Assembly: GCA_001310415.1 (NCBI GenBank)
Contig: BAXE01000005.1
Coordinates: 62,001 to 126,000 of the forward strand
DNA: 64,000 nucleotides
Origin: Enterovibrio sp. JCM 19048
GTDB lineage: Bacteria; Pseudomonadota; Gammaproteobacteria; Enterobacterales; Vibrionaceae
Reading direction: 5' to 3'
In this document: in pieces, positions 20,143 through 30,284 of the stretch
How the letters are laid out: each line of letters starts with the position of its first letter
Position numbering within the stretch: the stretch's first letter is position 1
Made by a program: the position numbers and the translations under genes
Notes under the pieces: model-generated
Databases searched by the model: none
What the model was told of the DNA's origin: nothing
Seen by the model: the letters and a program-made list of their open reading frames with translations, nothing else

Positions 20143-21480
20143 ATGAAACGCTTTTCTTTCATCGCTCCGCGTCTGTGGCTGCTGTTGATCAGTCTATGTG
20201 TCGCAACCGCGGCGCACGCGCAGCGTATTACCAATCTCGATCAAGGCGGGATGACCACGGTTACAGTGAACGAGGATATCGAATCCGTGTTTATCTCTGA
20301 TCCGAACATTGCCGACTACCAGGTTATCGACAAGCGCAAAGTCGTTATTTTTGGCAAGAGCGTCGGTAATGTTTCGTTCGCTGTTTACGGCAGCGGCGGT
20401 GACACACTCGCAACCCGCAAAATCTGGGTAAACAAATCATTTGACGTCATCTCGCAGCAAATTCAGCTTCTTTACCCGCAAGCCCAGGTGTCCGTTACCA
20501 ATATCGGTGACAAGGTCGTCCTGTCGGGTTTTGTCACAACCGAAAAAGAAAAAGATCAGATTAATCAACTGGTCGGCACCTTGCTGGAAAAAGAAAAGCA
20601 AGAGTTCAAGATGAACTGGACGGGTGGCGAAGAAGACTACGAACTGGAGTTTATGAAGCGTTTTCACTATGACGGCATCGTGAACAACATTGAAGTCGTC
20701 GTCGCGAAACAGGTCAACGTTAAGCTCACCGTTGCAGAAGTATCCCACTCATTCCTTGAAGAGTTCGGCATCAAATTTGGCAGCTCAGGTCAAGGCACCG
20801 GGGTGTTTGTCGACCAACTGACCAATTTCAGTGCCTCAGACATTGTGTCTGTGATCACGGCGATGGGAAATGACACTGTCGGCCAGGTGCTGGCTGAACC
20901 AAACCTTTCCGTTATTTCAGGCGAAACTGCCAGTTTCCTGGTGGGTGGTGAATTGCCTGTGGTGAGTGTTATCGATGGCGCCACCAATGTGGATTACAAA
21001 GAGTTTGGTATCCGGCTCGATGTCATGGCGAAGGTGCTGAGAGACGACCAAATCATGCTTTCACTCATGCCTGAAGTCAGCTCGCTGGATGCCCAATACA
21101 CCAACAGCGCTTACGACCTGCCTGCATTAAAAACGCGCCGCGCAAGAACGACAGTCCAGTTGGGCGATGGCAAAAGCTTTGTGCTGGGTGGCTTGATGAG
21201 TACCGAAGACAAAGAGTCACTGAGCAAGATCCCGCTTGTTGGCGACATTCCGCTGCTGGGGGCGCTGTTCAGAAACACTGAAACAGTCCGCTCGAAAACC
21301 GAACTTATTATCGTCGCGACGGTGAACCTTGTTCAGCCGGTTGAGCCGACGTTAATTCAACTGCCGACAATGAAGAAAACCGCCACGATGGAGCGCTTTT
21401 TCCACATTGAAAAAGGCTACGAAACCGCAACCGAAAAGTGGGTTGAGGAAATCATGGCAACCGGAGGATTCAAACTGTGA
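20143..21480 (+). CDS. rcpA: Tad pilus outer-membrane secretin RcpA/CpaC
   Basis: RcpA is the outer-membrane secretin through which the Flp pilus exits. The 445-residue protein has a signal peptide (MKRFSFIAPRLWLLLISLCVATAAHA). An N-terminal domain with 'DPNIADYQVIDKRKVVIFGKSVG' and a BON-like part ('VSVTNIGDKVVLSGFV') follow. The secretin core has 'AEPNLSVISGETASFLVGGELPV' and 'VLGGLMSTEDKESLSKIPLVGDIPLLGALF'. The ATG at 20143 is preferred to an in-frame GTG at 20131 because it opens directly on the signal sequence. It overlaps rcpB by four bases. Confidence 0.93.
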   Translation: MKRFSFIAPRLWLLLISLCVATAAHAQRITNLDQGGMTTVTVNEDIESVFISDPNIADYQVIDKRKVVIFGKSVGNVSFAVYGSGGDTLATRKIWVNKSFDVISQQIQLLYPQAQVSVTNIGDKVVLSGFVTTEKEKDQINQLVGTLLEKEKQEFKMNWTGGEEDYELEFMKRFHYDGIVNNIEVVVAKQVNVKLTVAEVSHSFLEEFGIKFGSSGQGTGVFVDQLTNFSASDIVSVITAMGNDTVGQVLAEPNLSVISGETASFLVGGELPVVSVIDGATNVDYKEFGIRLDVMAKVLRDDQIMLSLMPEVSSLDAQYTNSAYDLPALKTRRARTTVQLGDGKSFVLGGLMSTEDKESLSKIPLVGDIPLLGALFRNTETVRSKTELIIVATVNLVQPVEPTLIQLPTMKKTATMERFFHIEKGYETATEKWVEEIMATGGFKL

Positions 21481-21997
21481 TTGGCATTTCTTCCAGACTG
21501 GCGGTTAAACATCTCACCACATTGCTGATGCTTGGCGTATTGGCCGGTTGCTCTGAACGGGTTGTTGAACGTCAGGGTGCGGACATTACCTTGGTGCCAG
21601 TGACGCAAACCCTGACGCTTTCCGTGCCGGGGCGCAGCCTTGAAGGGGCCGAAAAAGAAATCGAGCAGTTCATTCAGCAAAATTTCGCCTCGATTGAACC
21701 AAAGGCGTCGCGGTGGCATGGAGCGGATCGCAGGGCAAGAAACTGTTCGCCCATGCAAAAGAGTATGCGGCGCAATTTGGACTCCGTCCTAACACGTTTA
21801 CTGTCCAGCAAGCGCAGTTATCTGAAAGCGAAAGCATTCGTTTTGTGCTGACTGAATACAAAGTGGTTGCGCCGGTTTGCAGCTACCAGCAAGTGGGCAA
21901 ATTTGGCTGGAATGAATCCAGCTGCTTCACCGATTCAGCGCGTTGGCAGTCGATGGTCAACCCAGAAAAAATGCTTCCAGGCAAGCTCTACAAATAA
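21477..21997 (+). CDS. rcpB: Tad pilus lipoprotein RcpB/CpaD-like (one frame break)
   Basis: The product has a lipoprotein signal with lipobox LAGC near residue 24 and no motif beyond that. Its place between rcpA and tadZ, its size (~173 residues) and its lipidation fit RcpB, the outer-membrane partner of the secretin. The frame changes near 21700. Adding one A to the AAA run there gives 'PKGVAVAWSGSQGKK' and continues to a stop at 21997. The tail contains two cysteines (APVCSYQ and SSCF) that could pair in the periplasm. Confidence 0.75.
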
Positions 21998-22026
21998 CGC
22001 ATCCTCTCGAACTATCAGGTATTTAA

Positions 22027-23258
22027 ATGTTTGATCTTGTTGATATCTTAAAGAGCCGAACCGAAGAAAAAGCCGTGGCACAAGAGCTGATCACGACGGT
22101 TCTGTTCCACCAAACACAAGAGTGTGTGGATTTGGTCGAAGAGGCGTTCCGTTTTGAAGGCCTTGTTGCGCCTTCAATGCTGGAAAACACCGATGCGAAT
22201 ATTCGCCAGCACGTGCGTGACTCCCACATTGAAGTGGTGATTGTAGAAGCGAACCGAAGCGTCAATGTGTCCAAACACATGGAGCGTATCAGCCACCTGC
22301 TGCCAAACGATGCCTCTGTGATTGTTATCGGTAGTGAAGATTCGATTTCAACCATCCGAAACCTGAAAGCGATGGGCTTTTATTACGTCTTCTGGCCAAT
22401 TCCAAAACAAGAGCTGATTGACTTCGTCCGTAACGTAGACAACAACCGCAAGCACAAAAGCGGCTTGGGTAAAGATCGCGAAGCGAAAAGGGTTGCGATT
22501 TGGGGCTCGAAGGGTGGCGTTGGCGCTACCATCATGACCTCGGAGATCGCGCTAAAGCTTTCCAGCAAGCGCAACAGTTCATGCCTGATCATTGACCACG
22601 ATTTTCGTGGCGGAAACATGGATATTTGCCTGTTTTTGCAAAAGCACCAGAAGAAAACCGTCACCCGAAGCTCAATCACGGCGAGTGCTGATGCGACGTA
22701 TGCCGCGAGCATGGTGAAGAAGCTGTCCAACATGGCAGCGCTGTTGTCACTGGAATCGGATGAGCTGAATGAACTGGAGATGAAGGAATACATCCGCTCA
22801 TTGGCAGATAAGCTGGCGGGCCAGTATAACTTTATTCTTGAAGACCTTTCCCGCTCGACCAACTCCAAAGCGGATCTGGAATATATCTCCCGCTACTCAG
22901 ACATCATATTGATCGTGATTGAGCCGACGGTGTCGAGCTTACGCGAAGCCAAACGCGCACAGAAATATATTGAAGCGCAGAACTCGCACGCCCGTGTCGT
23001 TAACGTGCTGAACTACACCATGCCAGAGAATGCTGCGACCATTACCGAATCTGATATCAAAGATTACCTCGCCATGCGCCGGATGTTATCTGCCCGTTCG
23101 AGCCAAAGATGGGCAAGATGATTCTGGACAGAACACACATGTTCCAGGCTCAGCTGCCGTTTGGCCGTAGCGTTTTTAACATCACCCAGCTTTTGCTCGG
23201 CCTTGAAGAGCAGAAAGGGGCTTCCTTTATCCAACGTTTACTGAAAAGGGGTAAATGA
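22027..23258 (+). CDS. tadZ: Tad pilus localisation protein TadZ/CpaE (one frame break)
   Basis: TadZ is a MinD/ParA-like protein that places the Tad machine at the pole. Residues 1-140 form a degenerate receiver-like domain. A P-loop with 'WGSKGGVGATIMTSE' follows, the deviant Walker A of the family in which Ala replaces the usual Lys/Ser position. 'LIIDHDFRGGNMD' and 'ILIVIEPTVSSLREAKRA' are further MinD-fold strands. The frame breaks near 23090; the tail 'MGKMILDRTHMFQAQLPFGR' runs in another frame to a TGA at 23258 that overlaps the tadA ATG. Confidence 0.88.
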
Positions 23259-24535
23259 TGGATATGACGAAAAAGGGGTTTGCGCAGATCCGGGCGCAGA
23301 TTTTTGAAGCCTGGATGCCGATGCCGTCAAGACGCTTTCCAAGAGTGCCCTGTCCCAGCAGTTAGCCAATGCCGTCGATATGCTGGTGGAGAAGTTTGGG
23401 CTGTCGGTGTCTGCCTGATGCGGGCTGAATATGTTCAGAGTCTGGTTGACGAGCTTCATGGCCTGGGCCCGCTGCAGTCACTGATGGACGATGACACCAT
23501 CAGTGACATCATGATCAATGGTCATGAAAAGGTGTTTATCGAGCGCAACGGTATTGTTGAGCAGACCAATGCCATGTTCATTGATGAAGCCCAACTGCTT
23601 CAAATCGCCAAACGCATTGCCAGCCGTGTTGGACGCAGGGTGGATGAATCCTCTCCGACCTGTGATGCGCGTTTGGAAGATGGCAGCCGGGTGAATATCG
23701 TCATTCCGCCTATCGCGATTGATGGTACGTCGATCTCGATCCGTAAATTTAAAAAGCAATCTATCAACTTCTCGCAGCTGGTTGATTTTGGCGCTTTGAG
23801 CCCGGAAATGGCCAAAGTGTTGATGATTGCTGCGCGCTGCCGACTCAACATCCTGATTTCCGGTGGTACGGGCTCAGGCAAGACCACCATGCTCAATGCG
23901 CTTTCCCAGTTTATCTCTGAAAAAGAGCGGATTGTGACCATCGAAGATGCCGCAGAACTCAGGCTGCTTCAGCCGCATGTTGTGCGTTTAGAAACCCGCA
24001 CCGCAGGTATTGAAGGCAATGGTCAAATTACCCAGCGCGATCTTGTGATTAACGCCCTTCGTATGCGTCCTGATCGCATTGTGGTCGGTGAGTGTCGTGG
24101 CGCGGAAGCGTTTGAAATGCTGCAGGCTATGAACACCGGCCACGACGGTTCAATGTCGACGCTGCACGCCAATACCCCGCGTGATGCATTAGCCAGGTCG
24201 AGGCAATGGTGATGATGGCGACCAGCAGCTTACCCCTGACAGCGATTCGCCGCAGCATAGTGAGTGCGGTAGATATCATTATTCAGATCAACCGTTTGCA
24301 TGACGGAAGCCGTAAGGTGATGAGTGTTGCAGAGGTGGTTGGCCTTGAAGGTGACAATGTGGTTCTGGAAGAAATCTTCCGGTTCCAGCCGTCATCCATT
24401 CAGGAAAATGGAAAAGTAAACGGCAAGTATGTGACCGCAGGCTTGATGCACCGTTCTGTCCTGGCTGAAAAAGCGCGTTTCTTTGGCCTTGAGCAACAAC
24501 TGAGTGAGGTGTTCAAAGTCGGAGAGTTGGCATGA
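23255..24535 (+). CDS. tadA: Tad pilus assembly ATPase TadA/CpaF (frame breaks)
   Basis: TadA is the hexameric secretion ATPase that drives Flp pilus extension. The N-terminal helical part lies in two frames: one C is missing near 23315, giving '[19 protein letters not shown]'. The core shows 'SISIRKF', Walker A '[16 protein letters not shown]', the Asp box '[23 protein letters not shown]', Walker B '[16 protein letters not shown]' and the His box '[18 protein letters not shown]'. A further break near 24200 restores '[19 protein letters not shown]'. The total is about 427 residues. The start overlaps tadZ and the end overlaps tadB, both by four bases. Confidence 0.92.
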
Positions 24536-25460
24536 TCTATTGGCTGGCATTGCTCCTCGGCGGGGTAGCTGTGGCGATCGCTTTTTGGCCGACTGCCAAG
24601 AAGTCAAACCGCAAGTACTACCTTGAAGAAGACATTAAGGTTTACCACGTTGAGTCGATTGACGAGGCTCAGCAGGCGGTTGACCTGGCAACGCTTTCAG
24701 ACAGAAAAATGCACGTGAAGCTGTTCCAGACGGTGGAACGTGTGCAGCGGCAGATTGGAGACTTCGCAGTATTCAAACTGCTGGCGCTGGTTGTCGCTCT
24801 GGCTGCATTGGCTTCTATGCTAAACACCCATCTGATCAGGGGAAGCTTTGTTGCTGTTGCTGCAATCGTCGAAGTTGCAGGGCTGACAATGGGCTATTTC
24901 TGGCTGCAAAAAAGGGAAAAAAAGCAGTTTGAAGAGGCGTTTCCGGATGCGCTTAATATGCTCGCCAGCGCCGTGAGTGCGGGCGAGAGTATTATGCATG
25001 CCATCGTGTATGTTGGCCGTTCTCTGGAAGGCGACGTTGGCAAAGAGTTCAAACGCATGGGCGAGCGTCTTCAAATGGGGGAGAGCGCAGACTCCGTCTT
25101 TAGAAAGTCCTGTGACCGCTTTCCGTATCCGGCGTTTCATTTCTTTGTTATTACCCTGCGTGCAAACATGCAGCGCGGCGGTCAGCTCAAAGAAGTGATC
25201 AGCGTCTGAACCGCCTGATGTTTGATAACCGTGCCATTGAGAAAAAGAAATATGCGATGACATCCGAGGCGCGAACGTCGGCCAAAATTGTTGCGGTTAT
25301 ACCCTTTATCTTTCTGTTCAGTATGAAGTTTTTAAGCCCGCAGAATTATGAATTCATCATGTTCAACCCAGCGGGTAAGCCGCTTCTTTATTATTTAATT
25401 GTGAGTGAAACCATTGGGCTGACCATTGTGTGGATGTTAATGCGAGGGGCACAGAAATAA
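24532..25460 (+). CDS. tadB: Tad pilus inner-membrane platform protein TadB (one frame break)
   Basis: TadB and TadC form the inner-membrane platform related to GspF/PilC. The ~310-residue product has an N-terminal membrane segment, a paired hydrophobic stretch (about residues 80-125), a cytoplasmic T2SSF helical domain ('FEEAFPDALNMLASAVSAGESIMHAI') and C-terminal membrane segments. The first frame ends with a premature TGA at 25209, and the next frame carries 'MFDNRAIEKKKYAMTSEARTSAK' to 25460. One indel near 25200 joins them. It overlaps tadC by one base (TAATG). Confidence 0.88.
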
Positions 25461-26336
25461 TGAGTGCCCAATTAACGCTATTTATCGCATTGGTTGTGTT
25501 GTTCTTTGGCTTATCGCTTTGTTTCTATCTGGGTTACGCCAATTACAAACGCAAGAAAACGTTTCACCATTATTTGAGTGAAGAGCCGGTTACGAAGGTA
25601 GAAACATCGGTCGAAGATATCTTTAACTCGATGCTGTCCCAGTTCACTTCTACCGAAGAAGAGATCAATAAGAAATTCCTGGATGCAGGTCTGGAGACAT
25701 TTAAATACAAAAGCTACTACATGCATTTCAAGTATTCCGTTTTTGTATTTGGCGCCATTGTTATTGGTTTGATGGGCACATCTTCAGGCATTGAGACAAG
25801 CAAATTGCTGGTGGCGATTCTTGTCTGGCTGACGGTGTGTATTGTTCTGCCTGACAGCTACCTGGCTACCGCAAAAAAGCCTTGATTCAGAAAACCTCCA
25901 GTCAGTTACCTTACCTGTTGGATTTGCTCGCTATTTGTGTGCAAACCGGTATGACGCTTGAGGCGGCGATCAGTTACCTGGCGATAGAGATGAAGAGCTT
26001 TGATAAAAACCTCGCCAAGTTGCTGGCAAAAATGAATGAACGATCAGGCGTTGTGGGTTTGGACAGGGCGCTGGATGAACTCTATTCGAGGATCCCGAGC
26101 CTGAGATGCGAAGTTTTGTGATGACACTGAAACAGAGCCTGCGTTACGGCTCTTCCATTTACGGCATCCTGACCACGCTCGCTGCTGATATCCGCATGGT
26201 GAATATGCTTCAGGCGGAAGAGAAAATCGGCAAGCTGGCCGCCAAGATGTCGGTTCCCCTGATCCTTTTCATCATGCTACCGATTGTGTTTGTAATTGTT
26301 GCCCCTGGAATCATGAGGCTGACCGGCAATGTATAA
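25460..26336 (+). CDS. tadC: Tad pilus inner-membrane platform protein TadC (two frame breaks)
   Basis: This is the second T2SSF-type platform protein of the Tad system. It starts at the ATG overlapping the tadB stop. An N-terminal membrane segment, a linker, two hydrophobic segments (VFVFGAIVIGLMG and LLVAILVWLTVCIVL), a T2SSF domain ('LPYLLDLLAICVQTGMTLEAAISYL') and a last membrane helix are visible in three consecutive frames. The breaks lie near 25880 and 26105. The corrected length is about 292 residues. It overlaps tadD by eight bases. Confidence 0.87.
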
Positions 26337-27120
26337 AACCTTAATGCTATCTGTGTCTTTATTACTGCTGACAGCGTGTGCCCAGCAAGCGCAAAACGAC
26401 GCTCAGAGCTACCTTGCCACGGAAGATAACCGCGAGGCCATGCTGGTCAAAAGCGGGAATGCTGAGCAGTTAATCGTCCTTTACCAGACCCAGCTCAAGG
26501 AAAACGAGAACCTCGACACCCGTATCAAACTCGCCAAGGTTTATCTGAATGAAGGCGACGCTGAGTCCGCGCTGTTTGCGCTCTCAGATATACCAGATAA
26601 TGAGCGCAGTGCTGATGTGCTTAAAATTCAGGCGAAATCGCACTATATGTTGGGTGAATACCAGCTTGCGATGAATACAACGGAACGCGCCATCAATCTG
26701 ACGCAAAAAGAGGGCGAACTTTATAACCTTCTGGGCGCCATTTATGTCGAGTTGGGTGATTTTAATAACGCAGAAAATGCCTTTAACCAGGCGCGTCGCT
26801 ATTTTTATGACGACAAGAAAGTAAAAAACAATCTGGCATCGATTTATATCCTTCAGGGCAACTACAACAAAGCCGTGAATATGTTGGCTTTGCTTTATTC
26901 TGAATCCCAGAATGACCCAACGGTTTATTCAAACCTGATCATCGCATTGGTTAAAAATGGCCAAAAAGAACAAGCGGCTGAAATGATCAAGCAGCACTTT
27001 GATATCGAAGAGCCAGAGCAAGTTATTCTGGCCATTGAAAGCAGCACACAACAAATGCCATTGGGCGAAGTACTAGAAAGTTTGCATGAAAAAGAAAATG
27101 AAAAATCAAATGCGGCATAA
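26329..27120 (+). CDS. tadD: Tad pilus TPR lipoprotein TadD
   Basis: TadD is a tetratricopeptide lipoprotein required for Tad pilus assembly, probably as a pilotin-like or scaffold factor. The 263-residue product has a lipobox LTAC near residue 17 and several TPR units, including 'GELYNLLGAIYVELGDFNNAENAFNQA' split over two helices and 'NNLASIYILQGNYNKAVNML'. The frame is intact. Its 3' end overlaps the start of tadE. Confidence 0.9.
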   Translation: MYKTLMLSVSLLLLTACAQQAQNDAQSYLATEDNREAMLVKSGNAEQLIVLYQTQLKENENLDTRIKLAKVYLNEGDAESALFALSDIPDNERSADVLKIQAKSHYMLGEYQLAMNTTERAINLTQKEGELYNLLGAIYVELGDFNNAENAFNQARRYFYDDKKVKNNLASIYILQGNYNKAVNMLALLYSESQNDPTVYSNLIIALVKNGQKEQAAEMIKQHFDIEEPEQVILAIESSTQQMPLGEVLESLHEKENEKSNAA

Positions 27121-27624
27121 ACAAAAAGGTATTGCGTCGATTGAATTTGCCGTTGGCTTTGGTGCTTTCTTTTTATTGTGCATCACCTGGATTGAGATTG
27201 GATACCTGGCTCATGTTTCGGCCGTCACTGACGTGGCAATTGCCGAAGCGGCGAGGGAAGCAAGGTGGCTTCCGTTGACCACGACAGACAAGGGCGTCCA
27301 CAAAGTTTTATGAGCATTTTCAAACGAGTAGTGACAGAAGAAACGAAGCGTTATGGCGGCTTGGTGGATAGCGAAAAATTCCGTTTTACCGTCCAGTACC
27401 TTGATAGCGTGGATGATCTTGAACGCTATCAGGGCGATTGCCGGAGCAAGGACGATACCGCCCCGGAGATTGAATGTGGTCGCTCCAAGCACAGCGCGCT
27501 GGCGCTGTATGCGGTTGAGTATGATTACACCCCAATATTCAGCAATTTAATTGCCGATCCCAGCGTGCTTAGACGTGAGGTTATCGTTATTCAGGAGTAT
27601 GAGCGTGACGCATTTGCCATTTAA
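27086..27624 (+). CDS. tadE: Tad minor pseudopilin TadE (one frame break)
   Basis: TadE is a minor pseudopilin processed by TadV. The N-terminus shows the processing context 'KQKGIASIEFAVGFGAFFLL', with Glu at +5 after the Gly and a hydrophobic helix. The first frame ends at 27313. The following frame (about 27290-27624) continues with 'MSIFKRVVTEETKRYGGLVDSEKFRF'; one indel near 27305 joins them to about 179 residues. The start could be the ATG at 27086, 27098 or 27110, all inside the end of tadD. The mature part contains two cysteines (GDCRSK and IECGRS). Confidence 0.82.
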
Positions 27625-28140
27625 GCAGAAGGGACATTCTCGGTGGAGTTTGCCTTACTGGCAGTCGTGTTCGCCGCTTTTATCATCCTGACCGGTGACA
27701 TGGTCATTAAGCTGTCGATGCAGGGGCAGTTAGATCGCCTTTCTTATTCCATGGTGAACGTGCTGAAAGAACGCACTCAGCTGTATAACCCTGACTTCAT
27801 GGAAATTGATCGCGAAAGTACCCGTGAGTTGAACAGCATTATTAGTCATTCATTAGGTCGCATGGTTTCAAACTATGATGCGTCGAAAATGGGCACAACG
27901 TTTGAGTCGCTCACTTTTCCAAATGGCAGGCAAACGCTCGATACCATTGAGCAGGGTGGTGGCTGTCAGTTGACGGACACACTGGCAGATCATCAAGACC
28001 TTTCCATGATGACCAGCTGGGGACGCCGTGCGACGCTATACCGGGTAACCATTTGCTATGAAACAGATAATTGGGCTGGTGCCTTGTTTGATGCAGAGTT
28101 TACCACTGTCCAATCTTCTTCAATCATGATGGGGCGTTGA
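27599..28140 (+). CDS. tadF: Tad minor pseudopilin TadF (one frame break)
   Basis: The ATG at 27599 lies inside the tadE end and opens MSVTHLPFKQKGHS. Adding one G to the GG at about 27641 gives 'HSRVEFALLAVVFAAFIIL', a TadF/TadE-type processing site (KG followed by a Val-Glu-Phe hydrophobic helix). The long frame then runs to 28140, for about 180 residues. Like TadE it should be cleaved by TadV and act in pilus assembly. It is followed one base later by tadG. Confidence 0.82.
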
Positions 28141-28141
28141 T

Positions 28142-29567
28142 ATGAAGAGCAGTATTCATCAGCAGCGTGGCCATGCCGTATTGATGTTCATCCTGATGAT
28201 CCCGGCGTTGTTTGGGCTTTTTACTCTGGCGATTGATGGCTCAAGGGCGATGCAAAACAAAGCGCGTTTGGGGGATGCGGCCGAAGTGTCTGCCTTGGCA
28301 CTGGCAGCGCAGAACAGTGACAGTGACTGGGAAAACAAGCAGCTGGCGACACGTTACATTGACGCTTATATCAAAGACAAAGAAAGCATCGAATCTATCA
28401 AAGTTGTACGCACAGAGTGTAAAGCCAGCCAGCAAACCGATTGCGAGGGCGGAACCCGCTACAACCAGTATGCTATCGAGATAGTCACCAAACATAGCCC
28501 ATGGTTGCCGGCGCAGGATGGAATGGTCGGCTTTGACGGTGACTATGAAGTGGCGCACAGCGGTATTGCACGTAAATACCAGGGCGACAGCATTGATATC
28601 TCTTTTGTCGTCGATTATTCCGGCTCTATGGAGAACTACTGGAAAGGGAAGCGCAAATACATTGCTGTCAGGGATATCGTAAACAATGTCTTGAATGAAC
28701 TGGAAAAATATCAGGGCGTCGGGTTAACGCCGAACCGGGTGTCCATCATCCCGTATTCGGAGTACACCGATAAATCACCAACTGAGGGGATCACCGACTG
28801 TCGCTTTGAAGACCAGCTAGAGCAATGTGAGAATGACTGTATTGATACCTACAATCAGTGTGTCTCTTCCTGTTGGAACAATGGCTGTCGAAATAAATGT
28901 GCCAAAAGGTTGAATTCATGCGAAAGAAGTTGTGACAGAGAGTACGGCGAAAGAAGAAAGCCACTAGGTTTTGTTGATGAGCTTAGGTATTTCGGCGACC
29001 AGAACAAGGTAGACACAGGATCCACCTTGCGACCTTGTGGCAGAGCAAGGCCAACGACCGTGACATGGTATGTAATTTCATGCGTTACGAAGAAAACAGG
29101 TCGTACCGTTTTTACAACGTCCCCTTCACAGATCGCTTTGAGTCCGTTAAGGACGATTTATATGAATTCCGTCCCGGTGGATGGACCGGATCGTATCAAG
29201 CATTATCAAGTCGGCACAGTACTTTGAGCGTTTGGATTCGCCCAATCCTCGACAGCTGATGGTTATCCTTTCTGATGGGATAGACAATGTGGAAAGAGGA
29301 ACTTTCGCAAACGGTGTCCCGACAACCAGCTTAGTGAGGGCGGGGATGTGTGACGTTATCCGTGAAAAGTTAAACGCAAGAAAGACCGCGGATGACCGTC
29401 CGGTGAACTTCCAGATGGCCTTTGTTGGCTTTGACTATCGGATACAGGACAACAAGGCGCTGTCAGACTGCGTAGGCAGAGAGAATGTCTATGACGCGGC
29501 AGACCCCGACGAATTGCTCGACATTATTCTAAACCTCATCTCAGAAGAAATTGGTCACCTGAAGTAA
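28142..29567 (+). CDS. tadG: TadG-like pilus protein with von Willebrand factor A domain and cysteine-rich insert (frame breaks)
   Basis: TadG is an envelope protein of Tad loci with an N-terminal pseudopilin-like membrane helix ('QQRGHAVLMFILMIPALFGLF', split at Gly) and a C-terminal vWA domain. The MIDAS motif DxSxS is present in 'SFVVDYSGSM' near residue 158, and 'LMVILSDGIDN' is the later vWA strand. Between them (28799-28933, residues about 220-264) nine cysteines occur in 45 residues, which suggests a disulfide-rich knob. Frames break near 29030 and 29200; 'CNFMRYEENRSYRFYNVPFTDRF' is in the middle frame. The corrected length is about 475 residues. Confidence 0.85.
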
Positions 29568-29571
29568 CGAT

Positions 29572-30198
29572 ATGAAAAACAAAAAAATACTGACATTGGC
29601 AGTGGCTGCTGGATTCTTTGCAAATTTCGCAGCGGCAAGTACGCCTTCTGAGCTTCTCAATTACTACTGCGCCAAACCGGATGTAGATAAATCAGTGACA
29701 GTGCAGGTTGGCGAGGCAATCCGCATTATTCCAAAAGCGGGTGGGATGAACCTGATGGCGTCAAAGGTAGAGTCAGATCCTCAGCTCGTGGAAATTCTCT
29801 CCAACCTGTTCGAAGTTGATCCTTCCTGTGCGGAATTCCTGCTGGTTAATGGCGGCGAAAGCCTTTCGAACGGGGATCGTTTGCTGGCGCGTGTTTACTT
29901 CAACTTTGACAGCAGCGAGCTTACACCTCAGTCAATCGAGGTTCTTAACCGGATTGCTTCTATTGGCCGACAGACCAAGCATGTGTTTGAGCTTGAAGGC
30001 CATACGGATGCGGTAGGGGAAAGTCAGTATAACTTTGCCCTCGGACTTAAACGCTCGGAGCAAGTGAAAGCGTATCTTGAACAAAGAGGCGTAGAACGAG
30101 AACAGCTCAATGCCCAGTCATTTGGCGAAAAGCAGCCTTTGAATGAGAACGCAAGTGCGCAACAGCGGGAGCAGAACCGTCGGGTGGATATCAAGTAA
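29572..30198 (+). CDS. OmpA-domain envelope protein at the end of the Tad operon
   Basis: The 208-residue product has a Sec signal (MKNKKILTLAVAAGFFANFAAA) and a middle region of ~85 residues with two cysteines. A C-terminal OmpA/MotB peptidoglycan-binding domain follows, with 'VYFNFDSSELTPQSIEVL', 'ELEGHTDAVGESQYNFALGLKRSEQV' and 'NRRVDIK'. The Asp and Arg residues that bind diaminopimelate in this family are in place. It starts 4 bp after tadG and ends just before a strong terminator, so it is almost certainly part of the operon and may anchor the pilus machine to the cell wall. Confidence 0.88.
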   Translation: MKNKKILTLAVAAGFFANFAAASTPSELLNYYCAKPDVDKSVTVQVGEAIRIIPKAGGMNLMASKVESDPQLVEILSNLFEVDPSCAEFLLVNGGESLSNGDRLLARVYFNFDSSELTPQSIEVLNRIASIGRQTKHVFELEGHTDAVGESQYNFALGLKRSEQVKAYLEQRGVEREQLNAQSFGEKQPLNENASAQQREQNRRVDIK

Positions 30199-30226
30199 AC
30201 CCAGTGATCTGCGCGTCGAACAGACT

Positions 30227-30264
30227 AAAAAACGCGGGCTGAAACAGTTTCAGCCCGCGTTTTC
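30227..30264. terminator. Strong bidirectional terminator between the Tad locus and the MATE gene
   Basis: AACGCGGGCTGAAAC and its complement form a nearly perfect 15-bp stem with a two-base loop, flanked by A and T runs on the two sides. It serves both convergent units. Confidence 0.92.
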
Positions 30265-30284
30265 GTTTTGTACCCATGGTGAGG

